Positions 43,426 through 52,291 of a stretch of DNA of 64,000 nt are shown here, piece by piece. Below the pieces are notes generated by a model that was not told where the DNA came from, ran no database searches, and saw only the letters and a list, made by a program, of their open reading frames with translations. The DNA is from Polaromonas sp. (GTDB taxonomy: Bacteria > Pseudomonadota > Gammaproteobacteria > Burkholderiales > Burkholderiaceae_C): contig NZ_JAQSDN010000042.1 of the NCBI RefSeq assembly GCF_029945925.1, positions 62,001 through 126,000 of the forward strand, in the 5' to 3' direction. Made by a program: the position numbers and the translations under genes. The number at the start of each line of letters is the position of its first letter. Positions within the stretch are counted from its first letter, which is position 1.

Positions 43426-44382
43426 TCAGCAGGCCGGCTCCGCGGCGTAGTGCAAATGCGCGCCAGCCCGTGTCACGTGGCCATTGGCCACCTTCAGGTG
43501 AATCCGGTGGCCACGCGTGGTGCAGGCCGCGACCTGCGCCAGCAACTGGTCGAGCTGCGCCGTGCTCGGTGTGGCCTGGTGGGCGTCAAGCAGCCAGTGG
43601 CGCAGGGCGTTGGCCTGGCGCGGGCCGGACAGGAGCTGCAGGGCCCTGATCTCGGGCGGACTGCCGAGCAGTTGCAGGTCTTCGCGCGCCACCTCGAGCA
43701 GCACGGCCTGCGCCTGCGCGGCATGCCGGGCGCTGCGCGCAAAGGTCTCGCGGAACTGCGGGAAAGCCTGCGCCAGCGCCGGCAGCAGGCGCGCACGGAT
43801 GCGGTTGCGCGTGAAACGTTCGTCGGTGTTGCTCGGGTCTTCGATGAAGGCGGCACCGCGCCGCGCCAGCCAGGCGCGGATCTCGGGCGCCGGCACCTGC
43901 AGCAGGGGGCGGTGGTAGTCCAGGCCGTCTCGCTGCCAGTGGGCGGGCATGGCGCTGAGGCCGGGCAGCCCGGCCCCACGGCTCAGCGCCAGCAACAGGG
44001 TTTCGACCTGGTCGTCGGCATGCTGCGCAAGCGCTATGCTTTTAATAGCTGATTGCGCCCACTCCTCATGGGCCAGAGCCCGAAATGCTTCATAACGTGC
44101 CTTGCGGGCAGCGTCTTCCGGACTGTCCCCGGGCGCATGCCTGGCCATCACCCGCACGACCCGCAAAGGCACGTGCAGCTGCGCGCAAACGGCTTCGCAG
44201 TGGCTGGCAAATCCGTCGGCGGCGGCCTGCAGGCCGTGGTGCACATGCACCGCCCTCACCTGCCCCGGCCACTTGTAGTCGCAGGCCAGCAGCAAGGCCG
44301 TGGAGTCGGCGCCGCCGCTGTACGCCACGGCCACAGGCAGTTGTGGTGAAAAGACGCCAATGGCGTCGTCGACGGTGGTCAT
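43426..44382 (-). CDS. tilS: tRNA(Ile)-lysidine synthase
   Basis: Modifies C34 of tRNA-Ile(CAU) to lysidine so that it reads AUA. The 318-residue enzyme has the N-type ATP pyrophosphatase P-loop SGGADS at residues 22-27 and the family motifs VHVHHGLQAAAD, HADDQVETLLLALSRGAGL and DPSNTDERFTRNRIR. The C-terminal domain is short, as in many beta-proteobacteria. A family A repeat is read in frame just before the HADDQ motif, supplying the segment around AQSAIKSIALAQ. It lies 27 bp downstream of accA and shares its transcription unit. Confidence 0.94.
   Translation of the reverse strand: MTTVDDAIGVFSPQLPVAVAYSGGADSTALLLACDYKWPGQVRAVHVHHGLQAAADGFASHCEAVCAQLHVPLRVVRVMARHAPGDSPEDAARKARYEAFRALAHEEWAQSAIKSIALAQHADDQVETLLLALSRGAGLPGLSAMPAHWQRDGLDYHRPLLQVPAPEIRAWLARRGAAFIEDPSNTDERFTRNRIRARLLPALAQAFPQFRETFARSARHAAQAQAVLLEVAREDLQLLGSPPEIRALQLLSGPRQANALRHWLLDAHQATPSTAQLDQLLAQVAACTTRGHRIHLKVANGHVTRAGAHLHYAAEPAC
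44031..44100. repeat. Family A dispersed repeat inside tilS
   Basis: GCGCTATGCTTTTAATAGCT, GATTGCGCCC, N8, GGGCCAGAGCCC, then AATGCTT. The order of blocks equals that at 61309-61377. Here the element is coding on the minus strand without disturbing the tilS frame. Confidence 0.75.
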
Positions 44383-44409
44383 GTGAAGTCAACCACCCGT
44401 CGGGGGGGG

Positions 44410-45387
44410 CTATTTGGCGTCGGCCTTGGTGTCGGTGTAGCGGCCATAACTTTGCAGGCGCTCGTAGCGGCGGTCCAGCAGCTCCTTGACCTTGAGGTCG
44501 CTGACCTGGCGGAAGGCGTCGTTGAGGGCGCGCTTGAGGAAAGCGGCCATCTGCTTGTGGTCGCGGTGCGCGCCGCCCACCGGCTCGTTGACGATCTTGT
44601 CGATCACGCCGAGCGCCTTCAGGCGGTGCGCGGTGATTCCCAGGGCTTCGGCAGCTTCCTCGGCTTTTTCCGAGGTTTTCCAGAGGATGGAGGCGCAACC
44701 TTCCGGGCTGATCACCGAGTAGATCGAGTACTGCAGCATCACGACCTGGTCGGCCACCGAGATGGCCAGCGCGCCGCCGGAGCCGCCTTCGCCGATGATG
44801 GTGGTGATGATGGGCACTTCGAGCTGCGCCATCTCGAAAATGTTGCGGCCGATGGCTTCGGACTGGCCGCGCTCCTCGGCGTCAATGCCGGGGTAGGCAC
44901 CCGGCGTGTCGACAAAGGTGAACACCGGCAGCTTGAACTTCTCTGCGGTTTTCATCAGGCGCAGGGCCTTGCGGTAACCCTCGGGCTTGCTCATGCCGAA
45001 GTTGCGCAAGCCGCGCTCTTTCGTGTCGCGGCCCTTCTGGTGGCCCAGCACCATGCAGGCGGTGCCGTTGAAACGCGCCAGGCCGCCGACGATGCTCAGG
45101 TCATCGGAAAAATGCCGGTCACCGTGCAACTCGACAAAGTCGGTGAACAGCTCGTTGACATAGTCCAGCGTGTAGGGCCGCTCGGGGTGGCGCGCGATCT
45201 TGGTGATCTGCCAGGGCGTCAGGTCGCTGTAGATGTCCTTGGTGAGCTGCTGGCTTTTCTTGGCGAGCTGGTCGATCTCTTCGGAAATATCGACGGCCGA
45301 CTCGGTTTGCACGTAGCGCAGCTCTTCTATTTTTCCTTCAAGCTCCGCAATCGGCTGCTCGAAATCGAGAAAGGTCTTTTTGGCCAT
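44410..45387 (-). CDS. accA: Acetyl-CoA carboxylase carboxyltransferase subunit alpha
   Basis: AccA with AccD transfers CO2 from biotin to acetyl-CoA to form malonyl-CoA for fatty acid synthesis. It has 325 residues, normal length. Clear motifs are [19 protein letters not shown] at the N terminus, the carboxybiotin/CoA site [18 protein letters not shown], and [18 protein letters not shown] precedes the ATG at 45387; the frame remains open upstream into the glycosylase gene. Next gene downstream is tilS. Confidence 0.97.
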   Translation of the reverse strand: MAKKTFLDFEQPIAELEGKIEELRYVQTESAVDISEEIDQLAKKSQQLTKDIYSDLTPWQITKIARHPERPYTLDYVNELFTDFVELHGDRHFSDDLSIVGGLARFNGTACMVLGHQKGRDTKERGLRNFGMSKPEGYRKALRLMKTAEKFKLPVFTFVDTPGAYPGIDAEERGQSEAIGRNIFEMAQLEVPIITTIIGEGGSGGALAISVADQVVMLQYSIYSVISPEGCASILWKTSEKAEEAAEALGITAHRLKALGVIDKIVNEPVGGAHRDHKQMAAFLKRALNDAFRQVSDLKVKELLDRRYERLQSYGRYTDTKADAK

Positions 45388-45415
45388 GGTCTGCTCCTCA
45401 GGCTTGCTTTGAAAT

Positions 45416-46114
45416 TCAGGTCTTCTCGGCACCCAGGACCGGCAAGGGGTCCAGCGAGCGCCAAATATACCAAGTTGCGACGCTGCAAAACGGCGCCCAG
45501 GCGGCGGCGACTTCGCGCGCATCGCTGCGGCTGACCGATTCGCCGGAAAAATAGTTCTGGCTGATGCCGTTGATCAGCCCCACATCGTCGAGCGGCAACA
45601 CGTTGGGGCGTGTCAGGTAAAAGATCAGGAACATCTCGGCGGTCCAGCGGCCAATGCCGCGAATCGCCACCAACTCGGCAATGATGGCCTCGTCGTCCAT
45701 CGCCTCCCAGTCCTTGACGTGCACCGTGCCGGCGTCAAAGTGGATCGCCAGGTCGACGAGGTACTCGACCTTGCGCGCGCTCAGGCCGGCGGCGCGCATG
45801 TCGTCCACCTTGAGCTTGAGCACGTTGCCGGGCGTCATTTTTTTCGGCAGCGCATCGAAACGGTGCCAGACCGTCTGCGCCGCCTTCACGGAAATCTGCT
45901 GGCCCACGATGCTGCGTGCCAGCGTGCTGAAGGCGTCCCCGCGCGACTGCAGGCAGGCGTCGCCGAACTGCGGAATCAGGCGTTTCATGACCCGGTCTTT
46001 CTTGACCAGGTGTTTGCAGGCCTCGGCCCAGTAGCCCGGCACGATGGTCGCAACCGGCTCGGCGACATCGGCCAGTTCGGTGCTGGCCGGGCCGCTTTTC
46101 ACTATCTTTTTCAT
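45416..46114 (-). CDS. DNA-3-methyladenine glycosylase II (AlkA-type, HhH-GPD)
   Basis: A 232-residue base-excision repair glycosylase. The helix-hairpin-helix motif is [18 protein letters not shown], followed by the catalytic aspartate region [28 protein letters not shown] is typical of this family. No iron-sulphur cluster cysteines are seen, which separates it from MutY/Nth. The start codon at 46114 lies within a family A repeat, so the first residues (MKKIVKSG) are repeat-encoded. It precedes accA by 28 bp. Confidence 0.88.
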   Translation of the reverse strand: MKKIVKSGPASTELADVAEPVATIVPGYWAEACKHLVKKDRVMKRLIPQFGDACLQSRGDAFSTLARSIVGQQISVKAAQTVWHRFDALPKKMTPGNVLKLKVDDMRAAGLSARKVEYLVDLAIHFDAGTVHVKDWEAMDDEAIIAELVAIRGIGRWTAEMFLIFYLTRPNVLPLDDVGLINGISQNYFSGESVSRSDAREVAAAWAPFCSVATWYIWRSLDPLPVLGAEKT

Positions 46115-46157
46115 AGCTTCTTGCGCCCGTCCGTCATGGGCTGAAGGCCTTTTTTAA
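46090..46157. repeat. Family A dispersed repeat at the glycosylase start
   Basis: ACTATCTTTTTCATAGCT, TCTTGCGCCC, N8, GGGCTGAAGGCC, then TTTTTTAA. It occupies the gap after cysS and includes the ATG of the glycosylase gene. Confidence 0.75.
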
Positions 46158-46169
46158 TTGAAAACTGCG

Positions 46170-47603
46170 TCACGAACCGACCTCCCAGGTCGTTCCGGCC
46201 GGTGCGTCTTTCAGCACAATGCCGCGTGCCAGCAGGTCCTGGCGGATGCGGTCGGCTTCAGCAAAGTTCTTGCCAGCCTTGGCGGCGGCGCGCTGCTCGA
46301 TCAGGCTCTGGATGGCGGCCTCGTCCAGGCCGGCGCCGGCCTGCAGGAAAGCGGCCGGGTCGTTTTGCAGCAGGCCCAGGCAAGCGCCCAGGGCCTTGAG
46401 CAGCCCCGCCAGTTCGGGCGATCGGGTTTTGTTGACTTCGCCGGCCAGGTCGAACAGCACGGCCATCGCCTCGGGCGTGCCGAAATCATCGTCCATGGCT
46501 GCCTTGAAACGGGCGGCAAAGGGATCAGTCCAGTCAATCCCCGTTCGGGCTGAGCCTGTCGAAGCCGGCCCTTCGACAAGGCCTGTCCTGAGCTTGTCGA
46601 AGGGCTCAGGACGAACGGACTGCAGCGCGGTGTACAGGCGCTTGAGCGCATTGCGCGCATCGTCCAGGTGCGCATCGCTGTAGTTGAGCGCGCTGCGGTA
46701 GTGCGCACGCACAATGAAAAAGCGCACGGTCTCGGCATCGTATTTGGCCAGCACCTCGCGGATGGTGAAGAAGTTGCCCAGGCTTTTGGACATCTTCTCG
46801 TTGTCCACCCGCACAAAACCGTTGTGCACCCAGAAGCGGGCCAGCGGCTTGCCGTTGGCGCCCTCGCTCTGGGCGATCTCGTTTTCGTGGTGCGGAAACT
46901 GCAGGTCGGCACCGCCGCCGTGGATGTCGAAGGTCTCGCCCAGGGTCTGGCAGCTCATGGCCGAACACTCGATGTGCCAGCCGGGCCGGCCAACGCCGTA
47001 GTCGCTGGCCCATTTGGCATCGTCGGGCTCGGTCGGCTTGGCCGACTTCCAGAGCACAAAGTCCAGCGGGTCTTCCTTGCCGTCCAGCACGGCGACACGC
47101 TCGCCGGCGCGCAGTTCGTCGAGCGATTTGCCCGACAGCTTGCCGTAACCCTCAAACTTGCGCACCGCGTAATTCACATCGCCGTTGCCGGAGCGGTAGG
47201 CCAGGCCCTTCTTTTCCAGCGTGTCAATCATCTGCAGCATCTGCGGCACATAGTCGGTGGCGCGCGGCTCCAGCATGGGCGGCTCGATGCCGAGGGCGCC
47301 GATGTCCTGGTTCATGGCCGCAATCATCTCGTCGGTCAGCGCGCGGATGGTGATGCCCCGCTCAACGGCGCGCTTGATGATCTTGTCGTCGATGTCGGTG
47401 ATGTTGCGAACGTAGGTGACCTGGTAGCCACTGACCTTGAGCCAGCGCTGGATCACGTCGAAGGCCATCATCATGCGGGCATGGCCGATGTGGCACAGGT
47501 CGTAAATGGTCATGCCGCACACATACATGCGCACCTGGCCGGGAACCAGGGGCGAAAAATCTTCTACGGCACGCGTCAACGTGTTGTAAATGCGAAGGCT
47601 CAT
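46170..47603 (-). CDS. cysS: Cysteinyl-tRNA synthetase with a repeat-encoded insertion
   Basis: Charges tRNA-Cys. The 477-residue class I synthetase has zinc-ligand Cys residues in [18 protein letters not shown] with the HIGH motif, a second zinc site in [10 protein letters not shown], and the KMSKS loop in [11 protein letters not shown]. The frame is intact, but residues about 329-354 ([14 protein letters not shown]...TGSARTG) are encoded by a dispersed repeat at 46541-46618. They lie between the stem-contact region ([10 protein letters not shown]) and the C-terminal DALR domain, a likely tolerant loop. Without it the length would be close to the usual 450-460. Confidence 0.95.
   Translation of the reverse strand: MSLRIYNTLTRAVEDFSPLVPGQVRMYVCGMTIYDLCHIGHARMMMAFDVIQRWLKVSGYQVTYVRNITDIDDKIIKRAVERGITIRALTDEMIAAMNQDIGALGIEPPMLEPRATDYVPQMLQMIDTLEKKGLAYRSGNGDVNYAVRKFEGYGKLSGKSLDELRAGERVAVLDGKEDPLDFVLWKSAKPTEPDDAKWASDYGVGRPGWHIECSAMSCQTLGETFDIHGGGADLQFPHHENEIAQSEGANGKPLARFWVHNGFVRVDNEKMSKSLGNFFTIREVLAKYDAETVRFFIVRAHYRSALNYSDAHLDDARNALKRLYTALQSVRPEPFDKLRTGLVEGPASTGSARTGIDWTDPFAARFKAAMDDDFGTPEAMAVLFDLAGEVNKTRSPELAGLLKALGACLGLLQNDPAAFLQAGAGLDEAAIQSLIEQRAAAKAGKNFAEADRIRQDLLARGIVLKDAPAGTTWEVGS
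46541..46618. repeat. Family D repeat inserted in cysS
   Basis: The ends are CCGTTCGGGCTGAGCCTGTC (46541-46560) and its imperfect inverse AGGGCTCAGGACGAACGG (46601-46618), with internal CTTCGACAAG and CTTGTCGAAG units. Elements of this CTTCGACAAGCTCAG type are widespread in Proteobacteria. It is 78 bp, a multiple of three, and has no in-frame stop on the coding strand. Confidence 0.85.
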
Positions 47604-47878
47604 GAAAAGTCTGGGTGTTCAGTCTGGCTGGAATCGCCGGAACCGGAAGGGGCCGCTGGAGCGGGGACGGGTCATCAGGTGCATCAGCAAGGGGGAAAGC
47701 TGCTCCGAAAGGTCTATCAACAGGATGCGAATGGTGATTTTTCGCCGGAGCTTAAACTATACCCCTCAGATACAATCGCCCAGTATATCCAGCCAGGAAG
47801 AGCCCATGCAGCAAGCTGCACAGCCGGCTTCTTCGTTTCCTGTTTGATACCAGCCACTCCATGCGTTCCAGAGGAAAT

Positions 47879-48955
47879 ATGTCCAAGTCAGCTTATTTTT
47901 CAAACCAGGCGCTGCCGACTGCCCTGCGCTTGCTGGCTCTGGTTGCGGCCCTGTGCGTGCCGCCCGCACATGCCGACGATTACACCGAGGTGAACGCCCT
48001 CGTGCGCGCAGGGCAGCTGGGGGAAGCCATGGCCAGGGCCGACAAGTACCTGGCCACCAAGCCGCGCGACCCACAGATGCGTTTCATCAAGGGTGTGATC
48101 CAGACCGAAGTCGGCAAACCGGCTGACGCAATCACCACCTTCACCAAGATCACGCAGGACTACCCGGAGCTGCCCGAGCCCTACAACAACCTGGCCGTGC
48201 TTTACGCCGGCCAGAACCAGTTCGACAAGGCCAGGGCCGCCCTCGAAATGGCCATACGCACCAACCCGAGCTACGCCACCGCGCATGAAAACCTGGGCGA
48301 CGTGTATGCCAAGCTGGCCAGCCAGGCGTACAGCAAGGCGTTGCAGCTTGACGGCGGCAACAGTGCCGTGCCACCCAAGCTGGCGCTGATCCGCACGCTG
48401 TTCACACCAGAGGCCAAAGCCCAGAAGCCGGCTGCAGCGGCACCCGCCGTGACGGCCCAGACGCCTGCCGCGCCAGCCAAACCTGCGGCGGCAACGCCAG
48501 CAGCGCCAGCGCCTGCTGCACCGGTGACACCGGCCGCGCCCGCGGCACCCGCCCCTGCGGCCCCCACCGCCCCGGCGTCATCGCCCGCACCGGCCGCTGC
48601 CACACCGGTCAGCGCCGCCGAAAAGGAAGTTGAAAACGCCGTCAGGGCCTGGGCCAGCGCCTGGGCCGGCAAGGACATGAGCGCTTACCTGGCCGCCTAC
48701 GCCAAGGACTTCGACACACCGGGCAACCAGTCGCGCAAGGCCTGGGAAGAAGAGCGGCGCAACCGCATCGTCGGCAAGTCAAAGATCAGCGTGAAGATCA
48801 ACAACCTGTCGGTCGACGTCAAGGGCAGCAAGGCCACCGCCAAATTCAGGCAGGATTACAGCGCCGATGCGCTCAACATCTCCAGCCGCAAGACACTGGA
48901 CATGGCCAGGGCCGGCGAACGCTGGCTCATCGTCAGGGAATCCACCGGCGGTTGA
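47879..48955 (+). CDS. Exported TPR protein with C-terminal NTF2-like domain
   Basis: A 358-residue exported protein. Signal peptide residues 1-32 (LLALVAALCVPPAHA). TPR-like helices cover about 34-160 (PEPYNNLAVLYAGQNQFDKA). A low-complexity Ala/Pro linker covers about 180-245. The C-terminal SnoaL/NTF2-like domain covers about 247-358 (VENAVRAWASAWAGKDMSAYLAAYAKDF). GAGGAA lies just before the ATG at 47879; an ATG 18 bp upstream is also possible. The same type of C-terminal domain ends the next gene, an L,D-transpeptidase, suggesting a shared periplasmic function in cell-wall maintenance (inference). Confidence 0.8.
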   Translation: MSKSAYFSNQALPTALRLLALVAALCVPPAHADDYTEVNALVRAGQLGEAMARADKYLATKPRDPQMRFIKGVIQTEVGKPADAITTFTKITQDYPELPEPYNNLAVLYAGQNQFDKARAALEMAIRTNPSYATAHENLGDVYAKLASQAYSKALQLDGGNSAVPPKLALIRTLFTPEAKAQKPAAAAPAVTAQTPAAPAKPAAATPAAPAPAAPVTPAAPAAPAPAAPTAPASSPAPAAATPVSAAEKEVENAVRAWASAWAGKDMSAYLAAYAKDFDTPGNQSRKAWEEERRNRIVGKSKISVKINNLSVDVKGSKATAKFRQDYSADALNISSRKTLDMARAGERWLIVRESTGG

Positions 48956-49026
48956 TGGCCGACCGCTGCGTGCGCCCCCCCCCTGGCACTTGCCTGACAT
49001 TTTTCACGGCCCCTGACCCCTCACCC

Positions 49027-50316
49027 ATGCAACGGGCATCCGCCACCCTCCTCGTCACGGCACTGTCGGTGATGTGCGGCTCCGCCCCGGCCCAGAGCGT
49101 GGACAAGCGCAAGCCCCCCGCCACCACCGCCACTTCCCCCGGCAGCGCAGCAGCTGACAAACGCAGCGCAGCGCCGTCCCGGGCAATCGTGCGGCCGGTG
49201 GTCAAGGACGGCGAAGCCGAAGCCCGCCTGATCGAAATCTACAAACTCGCCGGCCAGGCCAGGGGGCGCGAGGCACTGGTCAAGGCCGAGCGTCTGGTCA
49301 ATGACCACCCCAACTTCCAGCTGGCCCAGCTGGTCTACGGCGACCTGCTGGCCGCCCGCTCCCGACCGCAGCGCGCGCTGGGCGACGTGTCCGACGGCAC
49401 GGCCAAAGCCGGGGCCAGCACGCTGGCCGAGCTGCGCCAGGAATCCCTGATGCGGCTGAAGGCGCTGCGCGAGCGGCCCGCGCCTGGCACCATTCCCTCG
49501 CAGTTCCTGGCGCTGTCGCCGCGCAACAAACATGCGATCGCGGTCGACGCCTCGCGGGCCCGGCTCTACCTGTTTGAAAACACCGACACCGGTCTCAAGC
49601 TGGTGAGCGACTACTACATCTCGGTGGGGAAATCCGGCATCGAAAAATCCGTCGAGGGTGATTCGCGCACCCCGCTGGGGATTTATTTCGTCACCAGCAA
49701 CCTGGACCCGAAGTCGCTGAAAGACTTTTACGGCTCGGGCGCCCTGCCCATCAACTACCCCAATGCGCTGGACCTCAAGCGCGGCAAGACGGGCAGCGGC
49801 ATCTGGCTGCACGGCACGCCGCCGGCCCAGTTTTCACGCGCGCCGCAGGCCAGCGACGGCTGTGTGGTGCTGGCCAATCCGGATCTGGAGCGCATCATCC
49901 GTACCGTGGAAGTGCGCACCACGCCGGTGGTGATTGCGCAAAGCCTCACATGGGTGGCGCCGCACGGCATCAAGGCCGACAGCAAGTCCTTTGAGGAGGC
50001 GCTGAACAGCTGGCACCAGGCCAAATCGGTCGGCGACCTGGCCACCCTCACCAACCTGTACAGCAGCGACTTCAGCAGTTATGGCAAGACGCGCGACGAC
50101 TGGACGGCCCAGTTGCGTTCCGAGGCCGACAAACGGCGCGGCCGCTCGGTGCAACTCAAGGACGTGTCCTACCTGCGCTGGACCGACAGCACCGATACCA
50201 TGGTGGTAACCTTTGGCGAGGTGCTCAGCGGCTCGCGCACCGGCCCGGTCCGGCGCCAGTACTGGATGCGCCAGGGCAAGCACTGGAAAATATTTTTTGA
50301 AGGAGTGATTGGATGA
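49027..50316 (+). CDS. L,D-transpeptidase (YkuD) with C-terminal NTF2-like domain
   Basis: A 429-residue exported enzyme that forms or edits 3-3 peptidoglycan cross-links or attaches proteins. The signal peptide covers residues 1-23. A helical region at about 60-150 may be TPR-like. The YkuD domain at about 168-315 carries His262 (WLHGTPP) and catalytic Cys279 in SDGCVVLANP. An NTF2-like domain fills about 320-429 (FEEALNSWHQAKSVGDLATL). The ATG at 49027 begins the signal peptide. The stop overlaps ppiA by 4 bp. Confidence 0.88.
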   Translation: MQRASATLLVTALSVMCGSAPAQSVDKRKPPATTATSPGSAAADKRSAAPSRAIVRPVVKDGEAEARLIEIYKLAGQARGREALVKAERLVNDHPNFQLAQLVYGDLLAARSRPQRALGDVSDGTAKAGASTLAELRQESLMRLKALRERPAPGTIPSQFLALSPRNKHAIAVDASRARLYLFENTDTGLKLVSDYYISVGKSGIEKSVEGDSRTPLGIYFVTSNLDPKSLKDFYGSGALPINYPNALDLKRGKTGSGIWLHGTPPAQFSRAPQASDGCVVLANPDLERIIRTVEVRTTPVVIAQSLTWVAPHGIKADSKSFEEALNSWHQAKSVGDLATLTNLYSSDFSSYGKTRDDWTAQLRSEADKRRGRSVQLKDVSYLRWTDSTDTMVVTFGEVLSGSRTGPVRRQYWMRQGKHWKIFFEGVIG

Positions 50317-50921
50317 CTTTCAGCAACAAGGCCATCGGCAGGCGTGCCTGCCTGGCGGTCGCAACGCTGGCCCTGGTGGCCGGTCAAGCCTGGGCGCAGG
50401 GCGCGGCCAGCGCACCCAGGGTCAGGTTTGCGACCAGCGCCGGCGATTTCGTCGTCGAGGTCTATCCCGACAAGGCACCGAAAACGGTCGCCAACTTCCT
50501 TCAGTACGTCAGGGACAAGCACTACGACGGCACGGTGTTTCACCGCGTGATCGACAACTTCATGGTCCAGGGCGGCGGCTTCGATGCAAGCTACGCGCAA
50601 AAGCCCACACGGCCGCCGGTGGTGCATGAGGGGCGCGAAGCGCTGGCCAAAGGCGGCGACAAAAACGTCGTCGGTACGCTGGCCATGGCGCGCACCAACG
50701 ACCCGGACTCCGCCTCGTCGCAGTTTTTCATCAACGTCAGGGACAATGACTTCCTCAACCCGAGCGCCCAGTCCCCGGGCTACACCGTGTTCGGCAAGGT
50801 GGTCAGCGGCATGGACGTGGTCGGCAAGATCAAGGCCAGCCCCACCGGCCCGGGCGGCCCCTTCCCCAGCGACGTACCCCGAACACCCATCCTCATCAAC
50901 TCTGCAACCCTGGTCAAATAA
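50313..50921 (+). CDS. ppiA: Periplasmic peptidyl-prolyl cis-trans isomerase (cyclophilin)
   Basis: A 202-residue cyclophilin with a signal peptide (MTFSNKAIGRRACLAVATLA, cleaved after AWA). The catalytic core includes [33 protein letters not shown] and GYTVFGKVVSGMDVV. It overlaps the L,D-transpeptidase gene (ATGA) and precedes ppiB by 9 bp, so periplasmic and cytoplasmic cyclophilins are encoded in tandem. Confidence 0.93.
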   Translation: MTFSNKAIGRRACLAVATLALVAGQAWAQGAASAPRVRFATSAGDFVVEVYPDKAPKTVANFLQYVRDKHYDGTVFHRVIDNFMVQGGGFDASYAQKPTRPPVVHEGREALAKGGDKNVVGTLAMARTNDPDSASSQFFINVRDNDFLNPSAQSPGYTVFGKVVSGMDVVGKIKASPTGPGGPFPSDVPRTPILINSATLVK

Positions 50922-50930
50922 ACCCCCATC

Positions 50931-51440
50931 ATGAGCAACCCCAAAGTCGAACTCCACATTGCCGGCCACGGCGTCATCACCCTTGAACTCGATCAGGACA
51001 AGGCACCGAAATCGGTGGCCAACTTCCTCAGCTATGTCAACAAGGGCCACTACAACAACACGGTGTTCCACCGCGTGATCCCGGGCTTCATGGTCCAGGG
51101 CGGCGGTTTTGAAGTCGGCATGAAACAAAAACCCACCGACGGCGAGATCGAAAACGAAGCCAACAACGGCCTGAAAAACGACCACTACACCGTGGCCATG
51201 GCGCGCACCAATGCGCCGCACTCGGCCAGCTCGCAGTTTTTCATCAACGTGTCCGACAACGCCTTCCTGAACCACACCGCGCCCAATGCATCGGGCTGGG
51301 GTTATGCGGTGTTCGGCAAGGTGGTGGGCGGCACCGACGTGGTCGACAAGATCGCCGCCGTCAAGACCGGCCGCAAGGGCTTTCATGACGACGTGCCGCA
51401 AACCGATGTGATGATTGAAAAAGCCGTCCTGCTGGCCTGA
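50931..51440 (+). CDS. ppiB: Cytoplasmic peptidyl-prolyl cis-trans isomerase B
   Basis: A 169-residue single-domain cyclophilin without a signal peptide. Catalytic Arg/Phe/Gln are in [15 protein letters not shown], with [20 protein letters not shown] and [15 protein letters not shown]. It is a close paralogue of the upstream ppiA, differing by the export signal. lpxH follows after 35 bp on the same strand, the ppiB-lpxH order being common in this group. Confidence 0.95.
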   Translation: MSNPKVELHIAGHGVITLELDQDKAPKSVANFLSYVNKGHYNNTVFHRVIPGFMVQGGGFEVGMKQKPTDGEIENEANNGLKNDHYTVAMARTNAPHSASSQFFINVSDNAFLNHTAPNASGWGYAVFGKVVGGTDVVDKIAAVKTGRKGFHDDVPQTDVMIEKAVLLA

Positions 51441-51475
51441 TCTCCGCCTGGACTGAGCCCGTTCAAGTTCAGCCC

Positions 51476-52291
51476 GTGAAAATCCCGTCGACCGTTCCCC
51501 GGATTGCGGAGCTCCAGGCACCGCCTGCCTGGGGCACGGTCGATTTCATTTCCGACCTGCATCTGCAGGCGGCCGATGGCGCCACGTTTGCCGCCTGGCG
51601 CGACTACATGGAAAGCACCCCCGCCGACGCGGTGTTCATTCTGGGCGACCTGTTTGAAGTCTGGGTCGGTGACGACGTCGTTGATGCAACGGCAGGGACG
51701 ACAGGAACAACGAAAGAGCAAGGCAGCTTCGAGGGCCGCTGCGCCCGCCTGCTCGGCCAGACGGCCGGCCGGCTGGCGCTGTTTTTCATGCACGGCAACC
51801 GCGACTTCCTGGTCGGCCCGCGCCTCATGGCGCTGTGCCACACCACCTTGCTGGCCGACCCGACCGTGCTGGCTTTCAACAACCAGCGCTGGCTGCTCTC
51901 GCACGGCGACGCCTTGTGCCTGGGCGACGTGGACTACCTGCAATTTCGCCGCGAGGTGCGCAGCCCCGCCTGGCAACGCAGCTTTCTGGCCAGGCCGCTG
52001 GCCGAGCGGCAGGCCATTGCGCGCGGCCTGCGCGAGCAAAGCGAGGCGCGCAAGCAGTCCGGCGCCCCTTATGCCGACGTGGACGGCAGCGCGGCCCGCG
52101 AGCAGCTCGAAGCCGCCAACGCCCAGATCCTGATTCATGGCCACACCCACCGGCCGGCGGTGCACGACCTCGGTCACGGCTACTCACGCGTGGTGCTCAG
52201 CGACTGGGACGCCGCAGCGGCCGTGCCGCGCGCGGAAGTGCTGCGCCTGACGGCCACCGGCCTGCGCCGCATCCCGCTCATCCCATGCTGA
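51476..52291 (+). CDS. lpxH: UDP-2,3-diacylglucosamine diphosphatase
   Basis: Hydrolyses UDP-2,3-diacylglucosamine to lipid X in lipid A synthesis at the inner-membrane face. It has 271 residues and a GTG start. Calcineurin-like metal motifs are FISDLHL, ILGDLFEVWVGDD, MHGNRDF, SHGDALCLGD and IHGHTHRP. A short Thr/Gly-rich insertion (ATAGTTGTTKEQG) sits after the VGDD motif. The last 7 bp overlap mtfA. Confidence 0.93.
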   Translation: MKIPSTVPRIAELQAPPAWGTVDFISDLHLQAADGATFAAWRDYMESTPADAVFILGDLFEVWVGDDVVDATAGTTGTTKEQGSFEGRCARLLGQTAGRLALFFMHGNRDFLVGPRLMALCHTTLLADPTVLAFNNQRWLLSHGDALCLGDVDYLQFRREVRSPAWQRSFLARPLAERQAIARGLREQSEARKQSGAPYADVDGSAAREQLEAANAQILIHGHTHRPAVHDLGHGYSRVVLSDWDAAAAVPRAEVLRLTATGLRRIPLIPC

